This document shows, piece after piece, positions 53,939 to 64,000 of a stretch of 64,000 nucleotides of DNA (the stretch's first letter is position 1; every line of letters begins with the position of its first letter). Below the pieces are notes generated by a model. It was not told where the DNA came from and searched no databases. It worked only from the letters and a program-made list of their open reading frames with translations. The DNA is from Tricholomella constricta (lineage: Eukaryota; Basidiomycota; Agaricomycetes; Agaricales; Lyophyllaceae). A program made the position numbers and the translations under genes. Location: assembly GCA_013368375.1 (NCBI GenBank), contig JAACJP010000001.1, positions 744,001-808,000 on the forward strand. The letters are read 5' to 3'.

Positions 53939-55769
53939 ATGATCCTAAAGTACACGTTTTCACGGTTTTGAAGATAACTTGATGATTTCTCAGGGCCTCA
54001 TAATTAGGTCATTATTTTTGTCGTGTTTGGCTGTCCGCAACTGTAGTCGAACTACAGCTACCGTAGTTAACACAACAACTGTTATAAAATATCCCCTCAC
54101 TCTGCGCTCCAAACTGGCGAACCTCATGCTCATCAAAGACTCGAACAAGCGACCCCTGGACGGAAGCCCGACAAGGAATCTAGGCGATCACCCTCGTCTC
54201 ACGCAGAAGCAACGATAGTCACCGAATCAGCGGTGCGGGTATTCACCCCATATCGAGAAGACACCGACTCTGATGCTCCCAAGGGAAAGAACCGATACAC
54301 AGGTATGTCGCATGTTTGCTAGTCGGCCACGATATTCGCTGAAAGCTTGCAAAGAAATGTTAATGAGCATGTCAAAGAGACGAGGAGTGCAGGCTAAATT
54401 ACTTTGACTGTGCAGAAGATATGTGAGAGATGCCGAAAAAGAACAAATTGATAATCAAATAACAGCTGGCAAGACCATTAGCGGCGGCCGTCGAGTGCTT
54501 GGTTCAGCGGTTGTGTCCTTGCCTGCCAGAGAGCTTAATATGCTTTCTGGACATATAGGCCATAGTGTTCGGAGTCTCAGAAACTGCAGATTTCACGAAG
54601 AAGCCAGGCCAGGAACACGGTTTTCGCGATTTACTCCGAGTCGTCGTTACACACCTCTGGTCCCGCATTTATTAACGAGAGGAGGGTGACACATGTCATA
54701 CACCTACCGGATATCTGATCAAGGACTTGAAAGAGATCTTTACATTCCATTTTTGAAAACGGCGCAAGACATTATCAACTGTAACGCAAGGAGGATGAAA
54801 CCTTTCACACCTTTCAAAAAGATTCTTTTACGAAAAACCAGGTCAGTGCATCAGAGGCATCTGAGATGGCTCTCTCTGGTGTGGGCACATGTGCAGGATG
54901 TGGTTCTGATGTACATGCAAAACTTAGCGTCCGTTGCGACAAAAGCTCGGTATGCGCACCACGATTTACTGCAAAGCTCAGCGAAACAACCGAAATGAAA
55001 TAAGGTGGAGCTCTTACAGACGTTGGGTCTAGAAGGTGGACATTCTCGTCCTTGACCTCATGCACGTCGTATGAAGCGACAGACAGGCAGTGTTTATGGT
55101 TGATTTCTAGGAAACCACGCCTTGCTGTCCCATATTCGTCTGGACAAGCAACTGCACCTCCATCTGATCATTGAGGTCTGGCAGGGGGTACGTCGCTGTA
55201 TTTCTGTCAACGAGCTCACAGATATCTGGATCGCGCATGTCCTGGTCAGTCACAACGTTCAAGAAGCTGTCGTAAAAGTATATCCATCCCTTGCGATGAC
55301 GAATCAAACTTCAGCAGGTATCGTCTAGCAAGTGTTTTGACATGCCTGTGAGTGCAAATACAATCTCCAAGTGTCTGACGAGCTCCTTGCCTTAGGAATT
55401 TCATCTGCTCTGATGTGTCAATAAATTATGGTAAACGACCGAAGTCTTGAAGGAGGCAGTATAATTCTAGGACTACTTGAACGCGAACTAGATTCTAAAG
55501 CTAGAATATTCAGGGCTAAGTAGTGGGAATTGGGAAGATTGGTCAAAAACCAACCTTGATTTCCCTTTTCGCGGGACTCATCCGAATGCTGATAATGAGC
55601 ATTGAGAGGACTCGATAGTTTATTGAGTTGCGCCGTCAGGGTCACCTCCTGCCAGTGTATGTAACGTGCAAATAGGCCGCCACAAACACCAACGCGCTTC
55701 TCCAGTCCTGAGACCTGACGACGCGCCTTGACCTCCACTTCGTCCGAGGCTTTGCTGGTATAATCTGTC
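53939..55769. other. Unresolved region downstream of the mobile elements
   Basis: This 1.8-kb stretch has no gene I can name. It holds one open plus-strand segment of natural-looking composition (about 54130-54301, ending at a GTATGT donor) and a minus-strand candidate gene (54966-55312). Neither can be extended with confidence. The rest looks non-coding. Confidence 0.4.
54966..55312 (-). CDS. Possible 3' end of a small unrecognised gene
   Basis: Exons of about 55312-55119 and 55056-55018, with a stop codon just after a third acceptor (54968-54966), join in frame through introns of 62 and 49 bp. The peptide reads naturally: RKGWIYFYDSFLNVVTDQDM, then MGQQG joined to VKDENVHLLDPTS-stop. The start and upstream exons could not be settled, so it may be a remnant. 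The family is unknown to me. Confidence 0.3.
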
Positions 55770-57803
55770 ATGAGCATCTTTGGATCTTCGGCTGGTGGCT
55801 CGGGAGGACTTTTTGGTGCAAACAACACTGCAGTGAGTGATTCAACCAAGACCACCCAATCCAGTCTCTTTGGCAGTAAGCGTCATATCTTTGGATTCCA
55901 ATCTCCTACCCTGACTGTCGATACAGGTAAGCCCGCGGCTGGTGGAGGCCTTTTCGGAGCCGCTCCAGCTGCGACATCAGGAACCACAGGAGGGCTCTTT
56001 GGCAACGCTGGAGGAGGAACTGCGCCTACTACATCGGGCGGTTTATTCGGAGGACCAACTAGTAACACAGCGACAAATCCTGCGAGCACCAACGTTTTTG
56101 GTAGTGCGACTCCAGCCCCTCCTGCAACCTCTCCGGCCGCTGCACCAGCTAAGGTCTTTGGTTCGACAAGCACAACTACTCCTGGCATGGGCCTGTTTGC
56201 TAATACAAGCACTACTACTGCTCCTGCTCCCGGGACCACGTCGACCAATTCCCTATATGGTGGAACCTTTGTGCCGAAACCTGCTGACCCGAATGCTGGA
56301 AAACCTGCAGGAACAGGCTGTGAGTTCATCTCTTCCGTACCAGCTTTGCACATCTTAGCCACATCAACGTAGTATTTGGCCAGCCTAGCACTTCGATTGG
56401 TAGCTGTCTATATTAGTGAAAGGATTTAGACTCCATCTCATTGTCATTCAGGAGCCACACCCGCTTCTGGTGGAGGACTTTTTGGCCAATTTCTCAAACC
56501 AACAGACAGCACAACCCCAGCGTCTGGAGCTGCACCTGCGCCTGCCCCCGCTGGTGGCCTTTTCAGCGGTAGCCTCTCTGGGAAACCAGCAGCGGACCCG
56601 GCCGCAGTGCCGTCATCGGCACCTTCGACTTGTAAGTACCGCATACCCAATATACTTACTCCATCTGACCGCTTTTACCTGTAGCTACTCCGGCCCCGCC
56701 TGTAGGAGGGCTGTTTGGAAATCTAGGTGCCAAACCAGCTGAGAAAAAGGACGGCGCTTCTCCAAGTGAGTACTGCACCTCACACTACTAATGTGGCGAG
56801 ATTGTGATCATATTCTTAGCCGCAACGTCTGCTCCTGCATTCGGTCTCTTCGGTGCAAAGCCAATAGAGAAGAAAGATGCTCCTGCAGCTGCAGCACCCC
56901 TTGCCACATTTTCTCTCGGTCAGCCGGCATTGTCAAAGCCAGCAGAAGCCCCTGGTAGAGCTTTTTTTCAGAAGTCAAACATGTATGTACGGCTGACTCC
57001 CGTCTGAGCAGCTGGCACCCAAGCGACTTTGACAGCGGTGGCGGTGGCACCGCCCTCGATGCTGAAAGGTAAAACGATCGAAGAAATCGTCAACAAATGG
57101 TCAACAGAACTAGAAACTCATGTGCGAGAATTCAATAAGTTTTCTGGGGAGGTGGCCGCGTGGGATCGTGCCCTCATAGAAAATGGCAATAACGTATGTC
57201 GACATCTCGATGTTCCCCATGCTATATCTCACCAACCACATCACTAGTTATCATCCCTCTATAGCCATGTCCTGGCTGCTGAACAGGAACAGAACGACAT
57301 CGATCAATCACTTGACCACGTTGAACAACAACAAAAGGAACTCGCGTCCACTCTCGATGCCTATGAGAAAGTGACGCAAGAGATACTTGGAAGCCAGGGA
57401 GGAGGTCTAAGGGCGCTTGACACTGGTCCTGCTGATACCGAGCGCGATAAAAAGTGAGTAGGGCTTGATGCTCAACAAAGACTCCTGATATTCAACCCAC
57501 TCAAGCTATATGCTCGCGACCGATCTTCACACCCATCTGGACGACCTTTCAGGTTCCCTGACGCAAATGATCGACGCCGTGAATGCCCTCTCACTGCCTT
57601 CCAATGATTCCGATCCTGCCGACGACCCCATGGCCCAGATCGCTCAGATTCTGAGCAGCCATTTGGAGAGTCTGCAATGGATCGATGGTGCCGTGCGCGA
57701 TGTGGAATCCAAGGTTTCAGATGTGGAAAAGAGAGTGAAAGAATCCGGCCACAGCGTCCCTTCAACGAATCTTAAAAGTCGAGGCTTCGGGCTCAACCGA
57801 TAA
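55770..57803 (+). CDS. NSP1: Nuclear pore FG-nucleoporin NSP1 (Nup62 family)
   Basis: Nine exons (55770..55875, 55927..56319, 56373..56399, 56452..56631, 56685..56765, 56820..56954, 57012..57193, 57248..57453, 57506..57803) give 535 residues. The first 300 or so residues are low-complexity with GLFG, FG and FGS repeats plus many Thr/Pro/Ala, the permeability-barrier phase of the central channel. The C-terminal 200 residues are the conserved coiled-coil domain: MLKGKTIEEIVNKWSTELET, EFNKFSGEVAAWDRALIENG, LYSHVLAAEQEQNDIDQSLD, and LATDLHTHLDDLSGSLTQMI. This domain assembles with Nup57/Nup49 and Nup82. Exon 3 is 27 nt and supplies one FG repeat. Confidence 0.93.
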
Positions 57804-57974
57804 ATTTTTGGCTTGTGACTACAGTAGGATGCGTGTTATATAATCTTAAGCGCGTCATGCGATGACAAAATATGCATGCTGTATTCATGAAACTATTCAT
57901 GGTGTGTCGGTGTGAAGTGGATAGGTATAGTCAGTACATTGCAAGTTGATACAGAAACGGGAAAGACATGAAAT

Positions 57975-60900
57975 TTAGAGAACGCTGTATCTGCCAGACG
58001 TCGCTGTCGGGTTGCGCATTTCGGCTTGGAGTGCAGCAGCGGACGCTTCGATCAGGAGACGTTTAATCTCACGAACAGCTTGCTCAACCTGAGGAAAGAA
58101 GGAGTGAGCGAAATTCAGGGCAAACAAGACAAAAAAAACGACGTACTCGGAATTCTTCATTCGACTCAATGAGCAAGTGTAATTTCGGAGGTCCTTCATA
58201 TGGCGGCTCTTTGCCATGTTCGTAGTAAATACCTAGATAAGGTGTGAGTAACGAGGTGCGGGTTGCATTTACTAGAGACGTACCTTTGTTGGTAACAGAT
58301 GCACCCGTCATGTCGATGAGCTGGACCATGGTCTCCTTGTTCGTAACGCGCCAACGAGCTTTCTGAGGGTAATCATTGATTGGAATGATAGCGTGGAAAT
58401 CCGTGGAGTCTGGATTCGCCTTCCTTCCAGACGGGTCTTCGGCTGCTGCCTGCAGCTGGGACTGCAGAACCAGCTTCGTTGCCCTCATCTGCGCGTTGAG
58501 TTTGGCCACCACGCTCAAAGCCTGTTTATGGGCGGCCGTGTCCTTGCCCGCACGAGCTGCGGCTTCCTCTGCAGCACGCATCTGAGCCTGGAGTTTTTCC
58601 TCTTCCTTGGCGTGCGCCAGGCGTCGCGCAGCTGCAACGGCGCCGCCCACACCGAGAAGCCCCTTGGAGGAGTCAGGTGCGGGCCCACGCTTGATCTCCA
58701 CCTTGAAATTCCCAAAAGTCATATCGTCTGCGTTCGAAGCTGTAGCCTTGGCCGTGTTCTCCTCTGTAGTGGTTGCCTTTTCTTCTTCAACTCCAGGCTC
58801 CCCATATGCCTTGCGCTCCGCTTTCTCCTTTGCATCTCTCTCCTTGTCAAGTCTGTCAAGACCTTTCCCGCCGAATCCAGACCCTGCGGTTTGGGCCTTT
58901 CCTGATTTCACTTTGTCGAGGAACCCTGTCAACAATGTAATTAGTTCGGCAGTTAGTCAGATGACCGAAAACACACCATTGGCTAGATCCTCAAGGTCCT
59001 TTGAGACATTTGCATTGCTGGCCTTTAGAGCGCGATATATATCAACCGAGTACCTTTCCTGCTCTGGCGTGATAAATGTAACACAAGTTCCCTTGTTTCC
59101 GGCACGTCCCGTTCGTCCTGCTCGGTGGACGTAATCCTCCATATGGTTCGGCGCATCGTAGTTAACGACCAGCTTCAACTGCTTCACGTCTAAACCGCGA
59201 GCAGCGACGGAAGTCGCAATCACAATGGGGACGACACCTGATTTGAAATCCGCAATAGTGGAATCCCGGTCGACTTGATCCTTGCCACCATGTAACGACA
59301 TACATAAGTATCCCTTCCGCATGAGATCACGGAGCAGGTTGTCCGCAGCTTCTTGCCTGTCGACGAAGACCAATGTTCGGCATTCAGGATCTTCGTTGTA
59401 CATTTGACCAAGGATCTCAAGCAAGCGGTTGAATTTGGTGTCCTCCGTGCGCACCTCAACGATCTGCTCGATCTCTGCGGCAACCACCGAACGACCTCCA
59501 ACAGTAATTTCCAGGGGCTTACGCAAGATCTTCCTGGCCAAGGAGTCCATCTGTTTCGGGAACGTAGCGGAGAAGAGAACTGTTTGTCGGTCAGGTCGAA
59601 TGTTGTTGATGATCTTCATGACTTGAGGTTCGAACCCCATGTCAAACATACGATCTGCTTCGTCAAGAACAACATAGGTGACGCGCTTGAGGTTGGTGAC
59701 GCGGCCGGAGTTGGCAGTCAGAAGGTCGATCATTCGTCCTGGTGTACAGACGATGATTTCCGCTCCCTTTTTCAATTCCGCGATCTGATCTTTAATTGGG
59801 GAGCCCCCATACGCACAAATTGCCTGTAGGTATACAGTGAGTTCCAGAAAATTTCAGATTCAACCGATGTAAACCCACTCGCAGATTCATGACCTTCAAA
59901 AATGGTTTGCATTCTCTGTGAATTTGAACTGCCAACTCGCGGGTAGGGGTCATGACAATGGCAATTGGCCCTTCCATCTGATCCAAAGGACGCTGGTCCT
60001 TGATATGGCGAAAGAGGGGCAATAAAAATGCAATCGTCTTTCCAGAGCCGGTCTTGGCTACCCCGATGACGTCTCGACCTGACATGATGGCTGGAATAGC
60101 CTGAGCTTGGATAGAGGTTGGAGCAGTATAGTTGAGGCGTTTGATGACATCGAGACTATGTGAAGATCAGGTCAACCAAGAACATTGCAGTCAAGCTGGA
60201 AAATACGCACCAATTAGCAGGAAGCCCATAATGACTCCACTTCGTGACTGGCCTTGGGCAATCAACGCCACGTATTTTGATGCCGTCCAACTCAAGGCGG
60301 AGCAGATCAGCCTCTTCATCTGTCATGGCGGCAATATCAGGTGGCGGTATGTAGAATTCTTTGCGGAACGGTTCGTATTTGACTCGAGAGTGATCCACAG
60401 TCGCCATTTCCTTCTTCTTCGCCTTCTTGGCTGCCAATGCCAGGATATCTTCCGGGTTGAGGTCAGTGGCATCCAGTTCGTCGGCAACAGCAGGCTCGGT
60501 GACGTCTTGCATTCCATCTTCCTCCATACGCTCGTCCAATCGTATTCGCGAGCGGCCGCCAGGAGCGCCGCCTATCTTCTTCATGTCCTCCAGGTTGACC
60601 TTTTTCACTTCCTCCTTGACGCCGCTCATGAACGCATCTAGAGGATCAATATCGTCCTCGTCAACTTCCATCGCATCTTTTGCCTTCAAGGCCTGGTCCA
60701 TTCGGTTCGCCTCCTCGTCATCGTCGTCGACTTCTAAATCACCGACGCCCACTCCTCCTTCGGCCATGGTCATATCCACAGCAGGCATGTCCCCCAAAGT
60801 CTCCAATTTGCGTTTCGTCTCCACTGCATCATCGAGGGAGGCCACGACTGTCCCCTTTGCAGCATTTGAGAACTCAGGCTTTACGGGCAAGCCCTTCAAT

Positions 60901-61505
60901 CCCAGACCACCAAGCGCGACGCGGTTGAGACCAGTTGGTTTTACAGCGGGCATCGGTGGAACTGTTGGTGCATGGATCAAGTGTTGGGAAATCTTGTTTA
61001 GTATCTGAAGTGACGTGAACTCACCTGGTGCGGACTTCCCAGCCAGGGCCATGGCTTTCGCTTTCGCCTCGTCAAGCGCCTTTTTCGCCTCTCGTTCCTT
61101 TTTCCATGCCTCTAGTTTGGCCCGTTTGGCCTTGCGTTTTTCGTCCTCTGGAGGTGGAGTTTGAACAGCCTCGGATAGAGGCTGGAGTCGAGGAGGAGTT
61201 GGAGGCCTTCGCTCCCTCGAGCGCGAGCGTGAGCGCCGACGATCATCTCTTCTGTCGTCCCGACTAGAGTCTCGGTAGTCACGTCGCCTATCATCACGAT
61301 ACTTGTCGTCGTGATAGCGGTCTCCTCTGTCCCTCGGTCTGTTCCAGTCCCTATCTCGGTCTCTATCGTCGTCGTGCCTTGGTCTGTTGCTGGGCCTTTG
61401 GGTATTGCGCCTCGTTGGCGACGGAGACCGGGGTGAAGAGCGATGAGATGGTCTTACCCGTTTATTGGAAGTCTCTGGAGAATATGACCTATCCCTGCGC
61501 GCCAT
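57975..61505 (-). CDS. PRP5: Pre-mRNA-processing DEAD-box RNA helicase Prp5
   Basis: Seven exons (61505-61025, 60961-60211, 60155-59879, 59823-58977, 58925-58284, 58232-58147, 58088-57975) give 1065 residues. Prp5 remodels U2 snRNP for branch-site recognition. An N-terminal R/D/S-rich region (about 15-110) with RS-like dipeptides precedes an acidic part with the DPLDAFM motif (the DPLD-containing SF3B1-contact segment of Prp5). The helicase core has all motifs: Q-motif [69 protein letters not shown] [15 protein letters not shown] and [12 protein letters not shown]-terminal domain ends with [19 protein letters not shown], typical of Prp5/DDX46. The length fits DDX46-type proteins. Confidence 0.95.
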
Positions 61506-61607
61506 TCTGTCGTCCTGAAAGTTTGGAAGAGAAAGCGTTTGTTTGGCCACGTTTATTTCGCCCGACTTAAGCTTTGTGATTAGTCATTACTCTCCTTGCC
61601 TTCGACG
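61506..61607. promoter_or_regulatory. Short bidirectional promoter, PRP5 and PI31-like gene
   Basis: Only 102 bp separate the divergent start codons of PRP5 (-) and the PI31-like gene (+), so both must be driven from the same DNA. No TATA box is evident. Confidence 0.6.
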
Positions 61608-62736
61608 ATGACGACTGACATTCTTGACCCTTCCGCGCTTGTTTCTCTGCTTCCCACTTTGCTCCCTCCTGCGTCCAGGGCTCTAGCATCACCTCACGAT
61701 GCGATCTCTGCTCTTCTTCATACTATTTTGTCTGCTGTAGCGTTTCGTCTCGTAGCTGTTGATGAAACATCGCCCCCGAATTCCACATTGTCAAATGTTC
61801 TCCCAGAAGGATGGAACAAAGATGGCCCAGGTCACTACACTTTCAGATATAGACATGATCAAAGCAGTCTCGAATTCATCCTGAAAGTTTCAAAACTTGG
61901 TGGCCGGACCCTTGTGAACGCCATTGCTGTCGAAGTACGTACGTGCATGTGCACAATATTTTGGTATTAACTCCGAGCTTAGAGTGATAAAGTCGCCTCA
62001 CTCGACATATCAACAAATGACTTCGTCTCTCCGTCGTTTTTCCCTCACGACCTCGGTACTGAATCAAATGATCAACCGCTTGTTCATGGCTTTATCTCCT
62101 CCAATCGTGTTGCCGACTTGACTTCTCAGATCAAGCTCAAAATTCTACAGGAATTAATTCCTGGTCTCCGAAAAGACGGATACACAGAGGAGATAACCGA
62201 CGCATCTACAAATGCAGGAGGATCCAATGCTCCGCAGCCCCAGCATCCCCCGCCTGTGCGCCCGCAGCCTCATACGCCTCCATTCGCGCCTTATCAACCA
62301 TCTCACATTCCTCCTGAGAATCCTCTTTCAATTGGTCGGAGAGACTTAGATCCTTTCCCAGACAATCCTTTCGCCCCTCCGCCCCTCTTTCCTTCCAACA
62401 GTGGGGATGGAATGTTTGTGGGTCCAGATCATCCTATTTTTGGTGGCGGCAGAGGACGTAGTCCCTTCGGTGATCGGGGGCCATGGGGTGGTGATGGATT
62501 TCTCCCCCCCCTAGGTGCACCACCTGGTGCAAGGTTCGACCCAATTGGGCCTGGACCATTTCCAGGCAGAGGTGGTTTCAGTGGCCTCGGAAGAGGGCGA
62601 GGAGGTACCCGAGGTCCTCCATCAGGAGAACCCGACAATGACGAATTCATGCCGCCTGGGATGGTTTGTTGAATTACATAATTCTCATGACATGACCTCG
62701 CTTACATTTCGCAATCAGGGTAACATGTTCATGTAA
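61608..62736 (+). CDS. PI31-like proteasome regulator
   Basis: Three exons (61608..61934, 61983..62663, 62719..62736) give 341 residues. The N-terminal FP domain (about residues 1-170) has SPHDAISALLHTILSAVAFR, ILKVSKLGGRTLVNAIAVE and the long helix VADLTSQIKLKILQELIPGL. The C-terminal half is the Pro/Gly/Arg-rich disordered tail typical of PI31, with DLDPFPDNPFAPP, GGMFVGPDHPIF-like and FDPIGP segments. These match the DPxG-like repeats of the family. PI31 binds the 20S proteasome and affects its assembly or activity. The last exon codes only G-N-M-F-M. The last intron keeps the frame but has a weak GTTTGT donor. Confidence 0.87.
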
Positions 62737-63033
62737 GATTGCCGAAAGATTACCTGAGCAGTTGTAAAATGTACTTTTATTGTATCGGTCCGCCCATCCT
62801 CGGTTGAAAGGTCTGGTATATTTCCTCAGAAACGCCCGATATCAGACCCAAAGGAGAACATATTGATGTGAAAGAAATGCCATTGAAATTTAAACTCAAG
62901 TAGCCAGAATTGACCACATTGTCCGTCCAGTTGGGCGATGAGAAACCGCCACATTCCCAAAAAAGGCAACAGTTTCGATATAAATTGGTGCACCCAACGT
63001 ACAGCAGGCCATACATTCTACACGCACAGCACC

Positions 63034-63988
63034 ATGAACGACGGCTCTCTACCCTCGTCCCCAACATCTCCAATGTCCCGTCGCAAGCAATCCATACCAA
63101 CTGGCTTCAGGCCTACTCCCAGGCCGAAACAACGAATCGAAGAAATGACACTTCGTGAACTGCAGGACTTGCACAGCCTAAATGCCAAGATTCTATCGTC
63201 ACCGTGCGTGCCATGTTCATGTTCGATTTCTGTGCTATTTACAAGGCTTTCCATCCACAGTGGGGCATCCACATCCACTTATGTCGACCGGGTCATGACT
63301 CAACAGGCCCAAGTCGAGGACCGACTGATCGAACTGGAGGGAATGGAAACGATCAACATTGCACTCAAGAAAACGAAAATCAAGGGAGAGGGAGATATGA
63401 ACGTCGATACAACCTCAGAGCCGCCAGTGAGCCGAACCATCGAAGCTAAGCGCAAAGCCTTACAGAAATTCGTATGTAGTCTTTTGCAAGATATACCGGA
63501 TCACAGTGCTGAATCTCCATAGGCGCCAGCGTACGGGGTATCAATCCCTGGGACATTGAGCCTGCAGGAAGCTATGAACCTTGAGCAGCAGGCGCACATG
63601 CGAGAGAAGGAGAGAATCGAGCGCATCGCCGAGAAGAAACGACGTCTTGGCATGCCAATCAAGGGAGAAGTGTTGACGCGACAGGAAAGAGAAGCTCGGA
63701 TATGGGCATTTATGTGCGCATGTCCAATGCATGACACCTCTGAACGGTTAACTGAGATAACATTCCAGGAACCACAAACCGACGGAGTCTGACATGGAAG
63801 ATGACGACGAGGACGAAAGCGACGACGATGATGACCCAGCATCATGGTTCGAAGACGACCAGGATGACGGCCGGAAGGGCCAGGACATCATTGAGCCAGA
63901 CGTCGAAGATCTGTCTGACATCATTCGCATCGACGAAAGCAGGCTTCACTATAACACATTCTACCGGCCCCGCAACGACGGCGACTAA
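63034..63988 (+). CDS. Conserved-looking acidic protein of unknown function
   Basis: Four exons (63034..63203, 63261..63471, 63523..63713, 63769..63988) give 263 residues. The N-terminus is Ser/Pro-rich. A helical segment (MTLRELQDLHSLNAKILSSP, then QAQVEDRLIELEGMETINIA) leads to a basic helix (EKERIERIAEKKRRLGMP) and a block KGEVLTRQEREARIWAFM. The C-terminus is strongly acidic (runs of Asp/Glu), ending SDIIRIDESRLHYNTFYRP. The mix of basic helix and acidic tail suggests a nuclear nucleic-acid or histone-binding role, but this is a guess. All introns are GT-AG and 51-57 bp. The gene ends 12 bp before the window edge. Confidence 0.75.
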
Positions 63989-64000
63989 TACTTAATCCTC

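Noticed and set aside
55418..55855. 145-codon minus-strand ORF over the start of NSP1
   Set aside because: It overlaps the NSP1 first exon in antisense, has no splice support and no recognisable domain.
1..64000. CRISPR arrays, operons or bacterial-type regulatory sites
   Set aside because: No regularly spaced short repeats with unique spacers; the 468-bp tandem block is a retroelement repeat, and the genes are intron-rich and eukaryotic.

Overview
The window looks like a chromosome segment of a basidiomycete fungus, most likely an agaricomycete. Host genes are dense and split by many 45-65 bp introns. The product set is fungal: PKA regulatory subunit, COQ2, RhoGDI, MET10, FUR1, RRP8, NSP1 and PRP5. 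It also has a membrane-anchored GH9 endoglucanase, and its chromodomain Ty3-type LTR elements are of a kind common in such genomes. I rebuilt exon structures by hand from splice signals, reading frame and family expectation. Where I give a full exon list, the exons sum to an open frame from start to stop. No database search was possible.

Layout. 1-28.9 kb is a gene-rich, transposon-free block. In order it holds: a partial membrane protein (+), PKA regulatory subunit (+), a single-pass Ser/Pro-rich membrane protein (+), an MFS transporter of the pantothenate/allantoate type (-), a YTP1-like membrane protein (+), COQ2 (-), RhoGDI (-), two tandem paralogous CCCH zinc-finger genes (-, -), GH9 (+), MET10 (-), FUR1 (-) and RRP8 (-). 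29.48-46.24 kb is a nested pair of LTR retrotransposons. A 10.4 kb element (34457-44884) sits inside the integrase region of an older 6.3 kb element (29484-46235 once the insert is removed). Both have identical LTR pairs and exact 5-bp target duplications. 46.77-53.91 kb is a degenerate DIRS-type tyrosine-recombinase retroelement with split direct repeats whose 3' repeat block has been amplified. 55.8-64 kb returns to host genes: nucleoporin NSP1 (+), PRP5 helicase (-), a PI31-like proteasome regulator (+) and an unrecognised acidic protein (+).

Most interesting. The inner LTR element appears intact and combines several features. It has a candidate self-primed (Tf1-like) primer-binding site: 11 nt next to the 5' LTR complement the predicted 5' end of its own transcript. 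It has a GGGAAAC -1 frameshift heptamer at the gag/pol overlap and two consecutive retropepsin-like domains. Between pol and the 3' LTR it carries a spliced antisense gene for a proline-rich, coiled-coil protein of unknown function. The outer element independently shows a self-priming match and a GGGTTTT heptamer directly before the gag stop. It also has a 59-bp intron-like segment in its LTR, framed by a 21-bp direct repeat.

The host genes show unusual splicing: exons of 8-16 nt, two likely GC-AG introns, and repeated use of GTTCGN donor sites.
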